Assembly (NCBI GenBank): GCA_963780865.1
Contig: CAWADT010000030.1
Coordinates: 1-64,000 of the forward strand
Direction of reading: 5' to 3'
Origin: FEN-1073 sp963780865
GTDB lineage: Bacteria; Chloroflexota; Anaerolineae; Anaerolineales; RBG-16-64-43
Length of the DNA: 64,000 bases
Position 1 is the first letter of the stretch, and each line of letters opens with the position of its first letter. This document shows, piece by piece, positions 9,153 to 17,153 of this stretch. A model generated the notes under the pieces. The model searched no databases. It worked only from the letters and a program-made list of their open reading frames with translations, and was not told the DNA's origin. The translations under genes and the position numbers were made by a program.

Positions 9153-9475
9153 CGTCATTCCCGCATGTCTTAGGCGGGAATCCATTTCTACTTCCCTGGA
9201 ACGTCTTCACGAATTCTGGATGCCCGATACGATCATTCGGGCATGACGGACCTGTTGCTCGTCATTCCCGCGCCTGCCCTCGCGAAGCATCCCGGCTCGC
9301 CTCTGGTTCATGAGCCGGGATGAACGCAAAGCGAGGGTGTACTAAGCGGGAATCCATTCCTGATACTCGGACCGAGTAAGTTGATTTTGGATGCCCGATC
9401 CCCGGGGAAACCACCCGAGGACACGGTACGATCACTCGGGCATGACGCGCTTGTCGCTCGTCATTCCGGTACCGC
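9153..9475. repeat. Inverted copy of the 3.5-4.1 kb repeat family
   Basis: Contains GTCATTCCCGCGCCTGCCCT, CATCCCGGCTCGC, GGTTCATGAGCCGGGATGAA, AGCGGGAATCCATTCC, GATGCCCGATCCCCGGGGA and GATCACTCGGGCATGACG. This is the same module order as the 183-bp units at 3704 and 3953, on the opposite strand. It lies between the two exporter genes, and its terminal GGAATGA supplies the stop codon of the upstream exporter. Confidence 0.8.
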
Positions 9476-11294
9476 GGCGGCCGCGGCGCCATATCCGCCG
9501 GCTTCCCCTTCAAGTTCCCCCTGCACTTCCTCCTCGATCCTGGATTGCAGGAGGAAGATGTGCCGGTAGAAACCCTCCTGTTTCATTAATTCCTCGTGCG
9601 TGCCGGATTGGATGATCCGGCCCCTGTCCAGCACCAGGAGTTGATCGGCGTGCATGACGCTTTGCACGCGGTGGGCGATGATGAAAGTGGTGCGCCCCTG
9701 CATCAGCCGCTCCAGCGCGCCGCGGATTTCCGCTTCCGTCTCCGAATCCACCGACGAGGTGGAATCGTCCAGGATCAGCAAACGCGGGTCCTTCAGGATG
9801 GCGCGGGCGATGGCCATGCGCTGTTTTTGGCCGCCGGACAGCGTCACCCCTTTTTCCCCCACCAGCGTCCGGTATTTTTCCGGAAAGCTCAGGATCACGT
9901 CGTGCAGCGCGGCGGCGCGCGCGGCGGCTTCCACCTCTGCGTCCGACACCTCGCGCTCCACCCCGTAGACGATATTCTCGCGGATGGTGCGGGAGAACAG
10001 GAACGGCTCCTGCTCCACAATCCCGATCTGCCGCCGCAGGTAGCGTTTGGGATACTCGCGCAGTTCGACCCCGTCCAATCGGATGCTGCCGGCGGTGTAT
10101 TCGTAGAAGCGCGGCAGCAGGTTGACAAGCGTTGTCTTTCCGGAGCCGGTCGGCCCTAAAAGCGCGATGGCCTGCCCCGGCAGGCAGTGAAAGCTGATAT
10201 CGCGCAGCACGCTGGCGTTCCCGCGATATTCGAACGATACGTTGCGAAATTCCACTTCGCCGCGGGCCGGACCCGCGGGCCGATAGGAACCCGCATCCAT
10301 GTCTTCCACCCGTTCCTTTAAAATCTCGCCGGTGCGAAACGCGGATACCATTCCGTTGGAGGCGTGCACGATCAACCGGCCGAGATCGCGCATCGGCCAG
10401 ATCAGATACACCACCAGTCCGGTGTACGAGATGTACTGGCCGACCGTGATCTCCCCGTGGATCGTCATGAGCGCTCCGAGAATGAAACCGGCCAGAACCT
10501 GGGACGCGCACAGGATGTCACTGGACGGCCAAAAGAGCGAATGCATCAGAAGCAGGATGCGCCCGCGGCGGAATTTCTCGGTATTCTCCTTTTCGAACTT
10601 GGCCGATTTCAAAATCCTGACGGGCAAACGCCCGCACCACCCGCACGCCGGCCAGGTTCTCCTGCAGCATGGTGGAAAGAATCGCGTCCTGATCCTGGTA
10701 GTCGTCATACACCTTCGACACGCGCCGGAAGAAGAAAACCGAGACGGCCACGACCGCCGGCACCACGACCACCGATGAAAGCGCCAGCTTCGCGTTTAGG
10801 AGCAGCAGCGCCCCCAGGTTGACGACAAACAGCATCACGATGCGCACCACCCCGATCGCCTGGTCGGCGAAAAAGCGGCGCACCGCGTCCACGTCGGACG
10901 TGCTGCGCTGGATCAGTTCGCCCGCGGCCATGTGATCGTGGTAGGTAAACGGCAGATGCTGGATATGGTCGTAGAGCGTGTTGCGCAGCCTGCGGGCGAC
11001 GTTTTCCGAAGATTTAGCCGCGAACCGGCCGCTGAGGAAGGAAAAGGCCCCGTCCAGGAGCGCCAGCGCGATGATTCCGCCCGCGAGCAGGGGCAGCAAG
11101 TCCATGAAGGTACTATGGCCGACCGTCTGGTCGACCAGGTATCCCAGTAGGAAGAAGGTCACCGCTTTGGCCGTGCTCGAACCCGCCTGCGAAGCCATGG
11201 CGAGCCCGTAGGAGCCGCGATATCCTTTGGAATAATTCCAAAGAATGCCGAGCCGTTCCCGGAAAGTTCCTTCTTTGGGTTGAAGTTCCGCCAT
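9461..11294 (-). CDS. ABC exporter half-transporter (degenerate Walker B subunit), split by one frameshift
   Basis: Two overlapping frames together give a normal exporter of about 610 residues. The N-terminal membrane part is read from 11294 to about 10605, and the remaining membrane part plus ATPase from there to 9461. Removing one G from GGCC at 10601-10604 joins RAFARQDFEI to AKFEKENTEKF, a typical exporter coupling region. The ATPase has Walker A GPTGSGKTTLVN, signature LSGGQKQRMAIARA and Walker B LLILDDSTSSVD, where Asp replaces the catalytic Glu. Start ATG at 11294 (MAELQPKEG) follows GAGGAC; an in-frame ATG at 11360 lies inside the terminator and is unlikely. It is the promoter-proximal gene of the exporter pair. 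Confidence 0.88.
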
Positions 11295-11313
11295 TTTGTC
11301 CTCGAACAATAGA

Positions 11314-11345
11314 AAAACCACGGTTTTTCGATAATCCGTGGTTTT
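11314..11345 (-). promoter_or_regulatory. Second leader hairpin just before the exporter gene
   Basis: Perfect 10-bp stem AAAACCACGG/CCGTGGTTTT with a 12-base loop, ending 20 bases before the ATG at 11294. Its arms share CCACGG and CCGTGG with the terminator at 11348-11382, so the two stems could exchange partners. Confidence 0.65.
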
Positions 11346-11347
11346 GG

Positions 11348-11382
11348 AAAAAAAAACCACGGGCCGGAAAATGCGCCCGTGG
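11348..11382 (-). terminator. Terminator hairpin in the exporter leader (attenuator)
   Basis: On the minus strand CCACGGGC, a 10-base loop and GCCCGTGG are followed directly by nine T. This is a strong intrinsic terminator located between the leader ORF and the exporter gene, so read-through must be regulated for the exporter to be made. Confidence 0.8.
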
Positions 11383-11405
11383 CTACGGAGGTCTGACAGG
11401 AACGT

Positions 11406-11495
11406 CTATCGGCCGGCAGGCGCACTTCTAGAAGGCAAAATGCCAATCCGCTTGGGATCGGCCGCCTTCCGGGAATTAACCATGAGGATGAACAT
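11406..11495 (-). CDS. Putative 29-codon leader peptide of the exporter operon
   Basis: Minus-strand ATG at 11495, preceded by AAGAGG with 8 bases spacing, opens a 29-codon frame beginning MFILMVNSRKAADPKRIGIL and ending with TAG at 11406-11408. A 7-bp stem pairs AGGCGCA, which contains the end of the ribosome-binding site (11500-11506), with TGCGCCT late in the ORF (11418-11424). A second hairpin (11431-11436 with 11464-11469) lies inside the ORF. The terminator at 11348-11382 begins 23 bases after the stop. The layout matches ribosome-mediated attenuation such as bmrB in front of bmrCD (known); the role here is inference. Confidence 0.5.
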   Translation of the reverse strand: MFILMVNSRKAADPKRIGILPSRSAPAGR

Positions 11496-11570
11496 AAAAT
11501 GCGCCTCTTATCCTTGATCGGTTATTAATTTACCACACTTAAATTCAGCGGTCAAGCGAGTTTCCAAAAA

Positions 11571-12992
11571 TCATCCGCCGGTTTCGGATTTGTCCGTGGC
11601 GTGGAACCAATCCGGCTCGCGGATTTTCATCCGTTTGTAGAAAGCCCTTAGCCGTTTGCGATTCCCGCTCCACCCGGATTTCGGCTTCGTTCCGGTCGGA
11701 AGCAATCCCAGAAAATGCAACGCGTTCCCGCCGAAAAAATTATCCATTTCCGTGCCGCTGAAGATCCCTCCGCCCGAAAGCAGCCGGGTGTAGCGCTCTT
11801 TGAATTCGGTGAAGCGATCCACCCGGGTGATAATGTGCCAATCGATCCCATACAGAAGCCGGGCGGGGATCACTCCTGGAAAATCCGCCAGCATCGCCCG
11901 GTAGGATTCCTGGAACTTCGGAATGTCTCCATCGGTCATGATCATATGGTGCGCCACGTCCGCAAACAGGAACTCGTATTTTTCCATCATCCGGCAGATT
12001 TCTCCCACCCAATTTCCCGTCCCTTGCTCATTTTCCTTCCCGGCCCCACCGGCCTCCGCCCCGATCCTCCGGGCGGATCGCCCTCGCTTGCGGGAAACGT
12101 ACCCCTCCGGCTCGGCCCATCCAAAATGGGCCAGGTTCAGGTGCAGTCGGGGAAACCGATCCAGCACAGGCCGCCAGAATTTTGGATCGGCAAAATCGAA
12201 ACTGGCTCCCGGGTAGGCTTCGATGCCGTTGGAGACGCAATGGGCGGTGATGGGGACTTCCTCCCGCTCGCAGAACTCATACAACTCCAGGAGCACCTGA
12301 TCGAATTGCTCGCCGGTAAAGCCGAGATATCGCTTGCGGCCGTCGCGCTGGAAGATCCAGCGCCGCTTCTCATCCACGGCGGCGTTTCCGAGCGGCCGGT
12401 AGCCGAGCGTGTTGTAGACCTTCACGCCGATGAACCCCTGTTCGCGGACGGCTTGCATGGCGAGTTGGAGCGAACTGAATTTTTCCGGCGGACCGCCGTC
12501 CGGATCGCTCGGGGTGGGCAGCTCCGCCCGGAACGCCAATTCCCGGGCCGGGTCGAAGGGCGCAAAAGGATGGATCCTCCCATGCGAGGCGAGAACCGCC
12601 TCGCGGTAGACGGCTTCGATTTGGTTGCCGATCGAGATGCGCGGCGGATCCTTGAACCAATATTCAAAATCGATCATGAGCGGAACGAATAAATCGGTTC
12701 CGTCCTTTTCGAAGGTTTTAATCAATCGAGCGATGATGTCGTTCACGTCGCGCAGCGAAAGAATGTCCGCCCAGCGGTGGTACCCCTGCCCCATATAGGC
12801 GTATACGAATTGCTCCACCAGATTGGCGAGCATGTCCTTCTCCTCGCCGCGGATGGCCCTTTCGATCACCCGCGCCAGGAGTGGAGCCAACGGACGGAGA
12901 TACCACTCATACTGGCGGGATAACAGGTACCCCTGCAGCGGAATATCCCGGCCGCGAAAGATATGTTCGTGAACGTCGATAACAGGTTGCAT
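11571..12992 (-). CDS. Amidohydrolase family protein (amidohydrolase_2 type)
   Basis: 473-residue metal-dependent hydrolase with a TIM-barrel layout. The N-terminal metal-binding motif VIDVHEHIF is at residues 4-12. Other landmarks are PITAHCVSNGIEAYPG, LHLNLAHFGWAEPEG, FADVAHHM and a late YGIDWHIITR. Together they supply His and Asp ligands expected for the superfamily. A charged low-complexity stretch of about 30 residues (around 300-330, KRGRSARRIGAEAGGAGKEN) looks like an in-frame insertion. Start ATG at 12992 follows GGGAGGAG. The substrate is not predictable. Confidence 0.85.
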   Translation of the reverse strand: MQPVIDVHEHIFRGRDIPLQGYLLSRQYEWYLRPLAPLLARVIERAIRGEEKDMLANLVEQFVYAYMGQGYHRWADILSLRDVNDIIARLIKTFEKDGTDLFVPLMIDFEYWFKDPPRISIGNQIEAVYREAVLASHGRIHPFAPFDPARELAFRAELPTPSDPDGGPPEKFSSLQLAMQAVREQGFIGVKVYNTLGYRPLGNAAVDEKRRWIFQRDGRKRYLGFTGEQFDQVLLELYEFCEREEVPITAHCVSNGIEAYPGASFDFADPKFWRPVLDRFPRLHLNLAHFGWAEPEGYVSRKRGRSARRIGAEAGGAGKENEQGTGNWVGEICRMMEKYEFLFADVAHHMIMTDGDIPKFQESYRAMLADFPGVIPARLLYGIDWHIITRVDRFTEFKERYTRLLSGGGIFSGTEMDNFFGGNALHFLGLLPTGTKPKSGWSGNRKRLRAFYKRMKIREPDWFHATDKSETGG

Positions 12993-13221
12993 CGCTCCTC
13001 CCTGGACAAACGGACTCTCAGACCTCGCACGAAAAATCCTCTGCCGACTGGTTTACCAAATCTTTATCCCATCATACTTCGTTTTTAAATAACCGCACGC
13101 CTCCCGGATGAATCGGCCCGGTCATTGCAGAAAACTTTCCGCCCAGGCAAGAAAAAAAACCGCGACCCGACGGGACGCAATTCTATCCATGTGCCGTAAA
13201 AGCCGAATGATCACCCCTCGG

Positions 13222-14520
13222 TTACAAAGCCGCCGGGTTCATCGTCCTTCCGACGAACAGGATCGATCCGGTCGGAACGTCCCGGATGAGGAAGATAAAG
13301 GGATGATCCGCCTTGAACTCCATGGGTTGAACTGGACGGGCGGGCATGGACATCGCTTCCACCACGACGGCGGTGGCGGCGGCAGCCTCCGTCCCCTGCT
13401 CATCCACCGATATGAACGCCTTATGCAGGATCAGGCTGAGGTAGAGATCCCGCGCGGCGTCCATTCCGGAAAAATCCGCGCGGTCCGGATCGAAGGCGTC
13501 CGTCATCCCCAGCGCCTTCAGCTCCTTCGATAATTCCGTCGACCACTCGAATTTAAATTTGGGCAGGCTCAGATCCACTCCCACCGGCTGCAAAGCGGCC
13601 ACGGTTTCCGCCAGCATCCCCGCATTCAAGCGCCCTTCCACGTCGGAGAATTTTCCCTCGTCCGGCAACAGCACGAGCATCGAGAGTTGTCCGCCCGCAT
13701 AGGGCAGAGCCACCGCGCGATAATCCTCCCCCAGCATGGCCTCGAGGCGGCTCGATTGGCGCATCATCTCCACCGGCACATTGCTTCCGTCGAGCAGGTG
13801 AAACGTGTCCGGCTTCGTCATTTTCTTATCGAAAGGTTCCTGCCAGGCGGCGTTGAAATATACGGCGTTCGCGAGCACCAGGCGGGTGAGCGTATCGAGC
13901 GCTCCTTCCGGGATGATGTCCTTGATTTTCTGGTTGGTGGATTGCCCGACCCAATCATTGATAGCGAGCCGCGCGGCTTCGGGATCCTTCCGATAATCCA
14001 CCAGGCGCATCCCGGCGGCGTAATTCTGCGCGAGCACGTCCAGGAAGGGCTGCTCAAAATGAACCCCGTTCTGACCCCAGAGGGAATTGGCGGCGTTCAA
14101 TTGAAAGGCTTCGCCGGGTTTCAACCCCTCCACTTTGGAGCGGCTTTCCAGCGTCCGCGCCAGTTGGTTGAAGGCCGGATGAAGCCGGTCTGCGGGCAGG
14201 GTGAAATGGAGCGTCTGCGCCATCTGGGATGCCGTATCCCCGCTGGCTCCCGCGAAGGTCATGGCGAGCGCGATGGAAATGCTGTAGGGCGAATAAATCA
14301 GGTTATCCCCGCCGACGGCGGCCTGATGATACAAATCAAAGGTGAAGGCGGTATTGCCGCCGACCAATTCGCCCAAATCCGAATCCGATATTTGGGGTGA
14401 ATTGTTAAACGGGAGATTGGACTGGACGACCGCAACCGTCGGGTGGATTATTGTACAGGCCGGTTGCAGCAATAAAACAACCGCCGCGAGAAAAAGGACC
14501 GCAAGGTTAATTCGGTTCAT
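13222..14520 (-). CDS. Lipoprotein serpin, inhibitory type
   Basis: 432-residue serine protease inhibitor. The signal peptide ends in lipobox LQPAC, so Cys22 would be lipidated and the protein held on the outer face of the membrane. Conserved serpin elements include NAVYFNAAW, LPKFKFEWSTEL, HKAFISVDEQGTEAAAATA, and the C-terminal DHPFIFLIRD...ILFVGR. The hinge (GTEAAAATA) has small residues as in inhibitory serpins. Counting from it places the scissile bond at Met390-Ser391, like alpha-1-antitrypsin, which suggests elastase- or chymotrypsin-like targets (inference). It would protect the cell from proteases. Confidence 0.93.
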   Translation of the reverse strand: MNRINLAVLFLAAVVLLLQPACTIIHPTVAVVQSNLPFNNSPQISDSDLGELVGGNTAFTFDLYHQAAVGGDNLIYSPYSISIALAMTFAGASGDTASQMAQTLHFTLPADRLHPAFNQLARTLESRSKVEGLKPGEAFQLNAANSLWGQNGVHFEQPFLDVLAQNYAAGMRLVDYRKDPEAARLAINDWVGQSTNQKIKDIIPEGALDTLTRLVLANAVYFNAAWQEPFDKKMTKPDTFHLLDGSNVPVEMMRQSSRLEAMLGEDYRAVALPYAGGQLSMLVLLPDEGKFSDVEGRLNAGMLAETVAALQPVGVDLSLPKFKFEWSTELSKELKALGMTDAFDPDRADFSGMDAARDLYLSLILHKAFISVDEQGTEAAAATAVVVEAMSMPARPVQPMEFKADHPFIFLIRDVPTGSILFVGRTMNPAAL

Positions 14521-15090
14521 TTTTCCTCCTGTTGTTTGTGCTAAACCTACGGATAGGACGCCAACAAGGGGAAAAGGTTCCTTACTGGACTTATTGGATG
14601 TAAATTATCTTGTTCCAACAGGTGCGCTGCGCCAATCAACCAATATTGCTATTTTTCCGCTCGGACGGATCGGTCCATCGGGAAGCCCAAACGGCCAATT
14701 TACAGAACCACCGAAACTACTCAGCCTTCCCCCCTCATCCCGCCCTCCCGTCGCTATCCCTCGCTCCGCTCAGGACGGGCGCTCCGGGACAGGTTCTCAC
14801 AGCATACCCCCGCTTCCCCGCAAAGATCGCGGGGCAGGCGCGAGGGCGGGCGCAGGGAGAAGGTGGCCGGACCCTCGGCGATTTTCCGGGGGGAAGGTCG
14901 GATGAGGGAAAGAAAAACCGCGCATCAATCCCGTGAACTTCCTTCCAGCTTGGGTTGGGCTGAGTAGATACGAATCACCGAATCCGCCATCGAAAAAGTC
15001 CACCCGAAAGGGAATCGGAAATTCCGTTTATGGATAATCCCATCCCGATCGGCGAAGATAAAATGATGTCTTGAACCCGAGCGATCCCCC
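14521..15090. repeat. 570-bp gap with a long dispersed repeat
   Basis: 14728-14920 carries CTCATCCCGCCCTCCCG at one end and AGGGAGAAGGTGGCCGGA...GGTCGGATGAGGG at the other. The same end modules recur at 35.65, 48.60, 50.78 and 62.76 kb. The rest of the gap has no convincing gene and presumably contains the serpin promoter near 14530-14600. Confidence 0.6.
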
Positions 15091-16656
15091 TTACCCCGCG
15101 CCGGCGGCAAGAATCTGGAACAGTTGAAAATCGGAATTTTCAAAAATCAATTTCAGTTTCCCCGCCGCCACGAGTGCGGCGGCGTCCGCGGCGGACAGTT
15201 GGCTGCCTTCGTTCTCGAATCGGTACAGGCAAAGGTACTGTCCGGGCGGAAGCTCCGAGGCGTTGTTCCATTCGAGCGACGGACGTCCGGCGACAAGCCG
15301 CATCGCCCTGGGTTTGAAGAAAACAATCACCGCGGAGGGGTCCGTATTGGATTTCACGTAATCGAACATTTCCCCGGAGGCCGGCGAATAGGGACCGCTA
15401 GTGGTTTCGCGATGATCCCGGAAGTTAGCTAAATCCAATTTCAGCGTCTGCCGGGAAAAGAAAAAGGCAACCAGCAGCACGCATCCTGCCGCTGCCGCGA
15501 AGACGACCCATTGGTCGATTCCATCCATCGCCCGAATCACCCATTCCATTCCCACCAGGAAGAAGAAAAGATAAAACGGGAAAATAGGCAGAAGGAACCG
15601 CAGCCCCTGCGTCGCGGGCCAAACGATATTCACTCCCATCGTCAGAATTCCATAGATCACGATCGGATACTCCCGGCGCGCGGTCTTCACCAGCCCGATG
15701 AAAAACAACGGGAGCGTCGCGCCGACTACGAGCGGGAAAAACGGGATGGCGGAGAAGAAACTCTGCGACATTCCAATGTAATAGGTGATATTGGCCTTGA
15801 TCTCCCGGATGGAGATTGCCCCCAGTGACTGAAGATAGCCGCCCTCACCGCTGGGCAGCAGCAGGTACCAAACAGCCGCCAGGCCGGAGAAAACGAGATA
15901 CGGCAGAGCGCGAAGAAGGATAGTCCGCCAAGGATTTTCCATCCGCGAGGCGGATTGCGGCTGCGGTTTTCCATCCCGGCCCGCCGCCGACTGCGGGGCG
16001 CGAGAGAGAGCCGAAAGGGATGCGATCGCTTCCGAGAAAAGGGCGACGAGCAACAGGACGATTCCCGTCGTGCGGATGAAAAACGAAGCGGCCAGGGCCG
16101 CCCCGAGCAGGGCGTATCCAAGCCATTCGACGTGCAGGATCCGCCGTTGGACGATGATAGATCCGATCAGGAGGATCGTCAGCGTGGAAAATAGCAAAAA
16201 GGGAACATCGGAAAGAATGCTGTTGAATAATACGAGGATCGCCGGATCCAATCCCAAAATCGCCATCAGCGCGATCAGGGATAAAGGGGAAAGTTTGGAG
16301 CGCAATCCCACGGCAAGGGTTATCAGGAAGAGAAGATAGCAAACCAGATTGAGGGATTTTAATGCGAGTAGATTTACGCCGAATACGGCGACCAAAGGAG
16401 CCAGCAACGCCGGCATGCCCCATGGATACGCGACCGGTCCAAGGTTTATGGTGGATTGATGGATGGTGAAGGCATTCGCCTGCATAAATTGCGAAGGGTT
16501 GCCGTGGACGATGCTCTGGGCCTGCATGATATAAGACGCAAAATCATCACCCCAATCCTGGCCGGAATTCAGCAGGCCCGCTCCCAACAGTGCGGAGGCA
16601 AGAATCACGGTGCCCACAACCGCCCACTTCAGCTTCCCATCTATTTTTGTTACCAT
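15091..16656 (-). CDS. Membrane glycosyltransferase-like protein (GT-C fold, dolichyl-phosphate-mannose mannosyltransferase type)
   Basis: About 521 residues. There are roughly ten hydrophobic helices over the first 400 residues and a soluble C-terminal domain of about 110. After helix 1 an acidic loop contains DWGDDFASYIMQAQSI, the place where GT39/PMT-like enzymes have catalytic Asp/Glu. Such enzymes transfer sugar from a lipid-phosphate donor on the outer face of the membrane. The ATG at 16656 (MVTKIDGKLK) is preferred because GAGGAG sits just upstream; the frame is open to 16683. The exact acceptor is unknown. Confidence 0.72.
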   Translation of the reverse strand: MVTKIDGKLKWAVVGTVILASALLGAGLLNSGQDWGDDFASYIMQAQSIVHGNPSQFMQANAFTIHQSTINLGPVAYPWGMPALLAPLVAVFGVNLLALKSLNLVCYLLFLITLAVGLRSKLSPLSLIALMAILGLDPAILVLFNSILSDVPFLLFSTLTILLIGSIIVQRRILHVEWLGYALLGAALAASFFIRTTGIVLLLVALFSEAIASLSALSRAPQSAAGRDGKPQPQSASRMENPWRTILLRALPYLVFSGLAAVWYLLLPSGEGGYLQSLGAISIREIKANITYYIGMSQSFFSAIPFFPLVVGATLPLFFIGLVKTARREYPIVIYGILTMGVNIVWPATQGLRFLLPIFPFYLFFFLVGMEWVIRAMDGIDQWVVFAAAAGCVLLVAFFFSRQTLKLDLANFRDHRETTSGPYSPASGEMFDYVKSNTDPSAVIVFFKPRAMRLVAGRPSLEWNNASELPPGQYLCLYRFENEGSQLSAADAAALVAAGKLKLIFENSDFQLFQILAAGAG

Positions 16657-17153
16657 GTTCTCCTCGCTTTCCTGACCAGGCATCTAGCGCCTAAATTCTG
16701 ATTCGGCAGGTTTTTCCAACGGCAAAGGTATCTTCCCAAAACAAATTCACGTCATCTGCGCGGCCTTTCGCTGAATATCGAGCAAAATATTCCCGATAGA
16801 CATTATAGCCGTTCACTCCGGATGGTAAAAACCGGCGCCGTCGATCTATTCTGGCACTCCAATGAGCAAATAGGTCCGCACCCGTGTTTCTTTCGCTTGG
16901 AGGTAACCGCCTGGGAGCCGCGCGGTTCCAAGGATCGGTGTACCGCTAGATTTACCAAAATGAGAGGATTTTCCTTTTTGCACGTATACATAGGTTAAAA
17001 TGAACAGTCTCCGGAAGGCTGTTTGAACTCCAGAGCGCAACTCACAAGTTGTCTCGTCGCAAACGGCGGGGTATTTTTCATTCCGCGCAAGCGGGAGAGA
17101 CGAATCCCTCTCCGGTCGATCGCATCCGTTTTCGGATGCCCGGGAATGAGAGC
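16657..17153. other. Divergent intergenic region between glycosyltransferase and crtI
   Basis: About 500 bp between divergently transcribed genes. No ORF here has a credible start or composition. It presumably holds both promoters, but no -35/-10 pair stands out. Confidence 0.5.

Noticed and set aside
11406..11506. Lysine riboswitch or other known aptamer in the exporter leader
   Set aside because: GAGGCGC and CTGTCA recall the L-box, but the GCCGAAG core and the required stems are absent, and a leader ORF explains the layout better.
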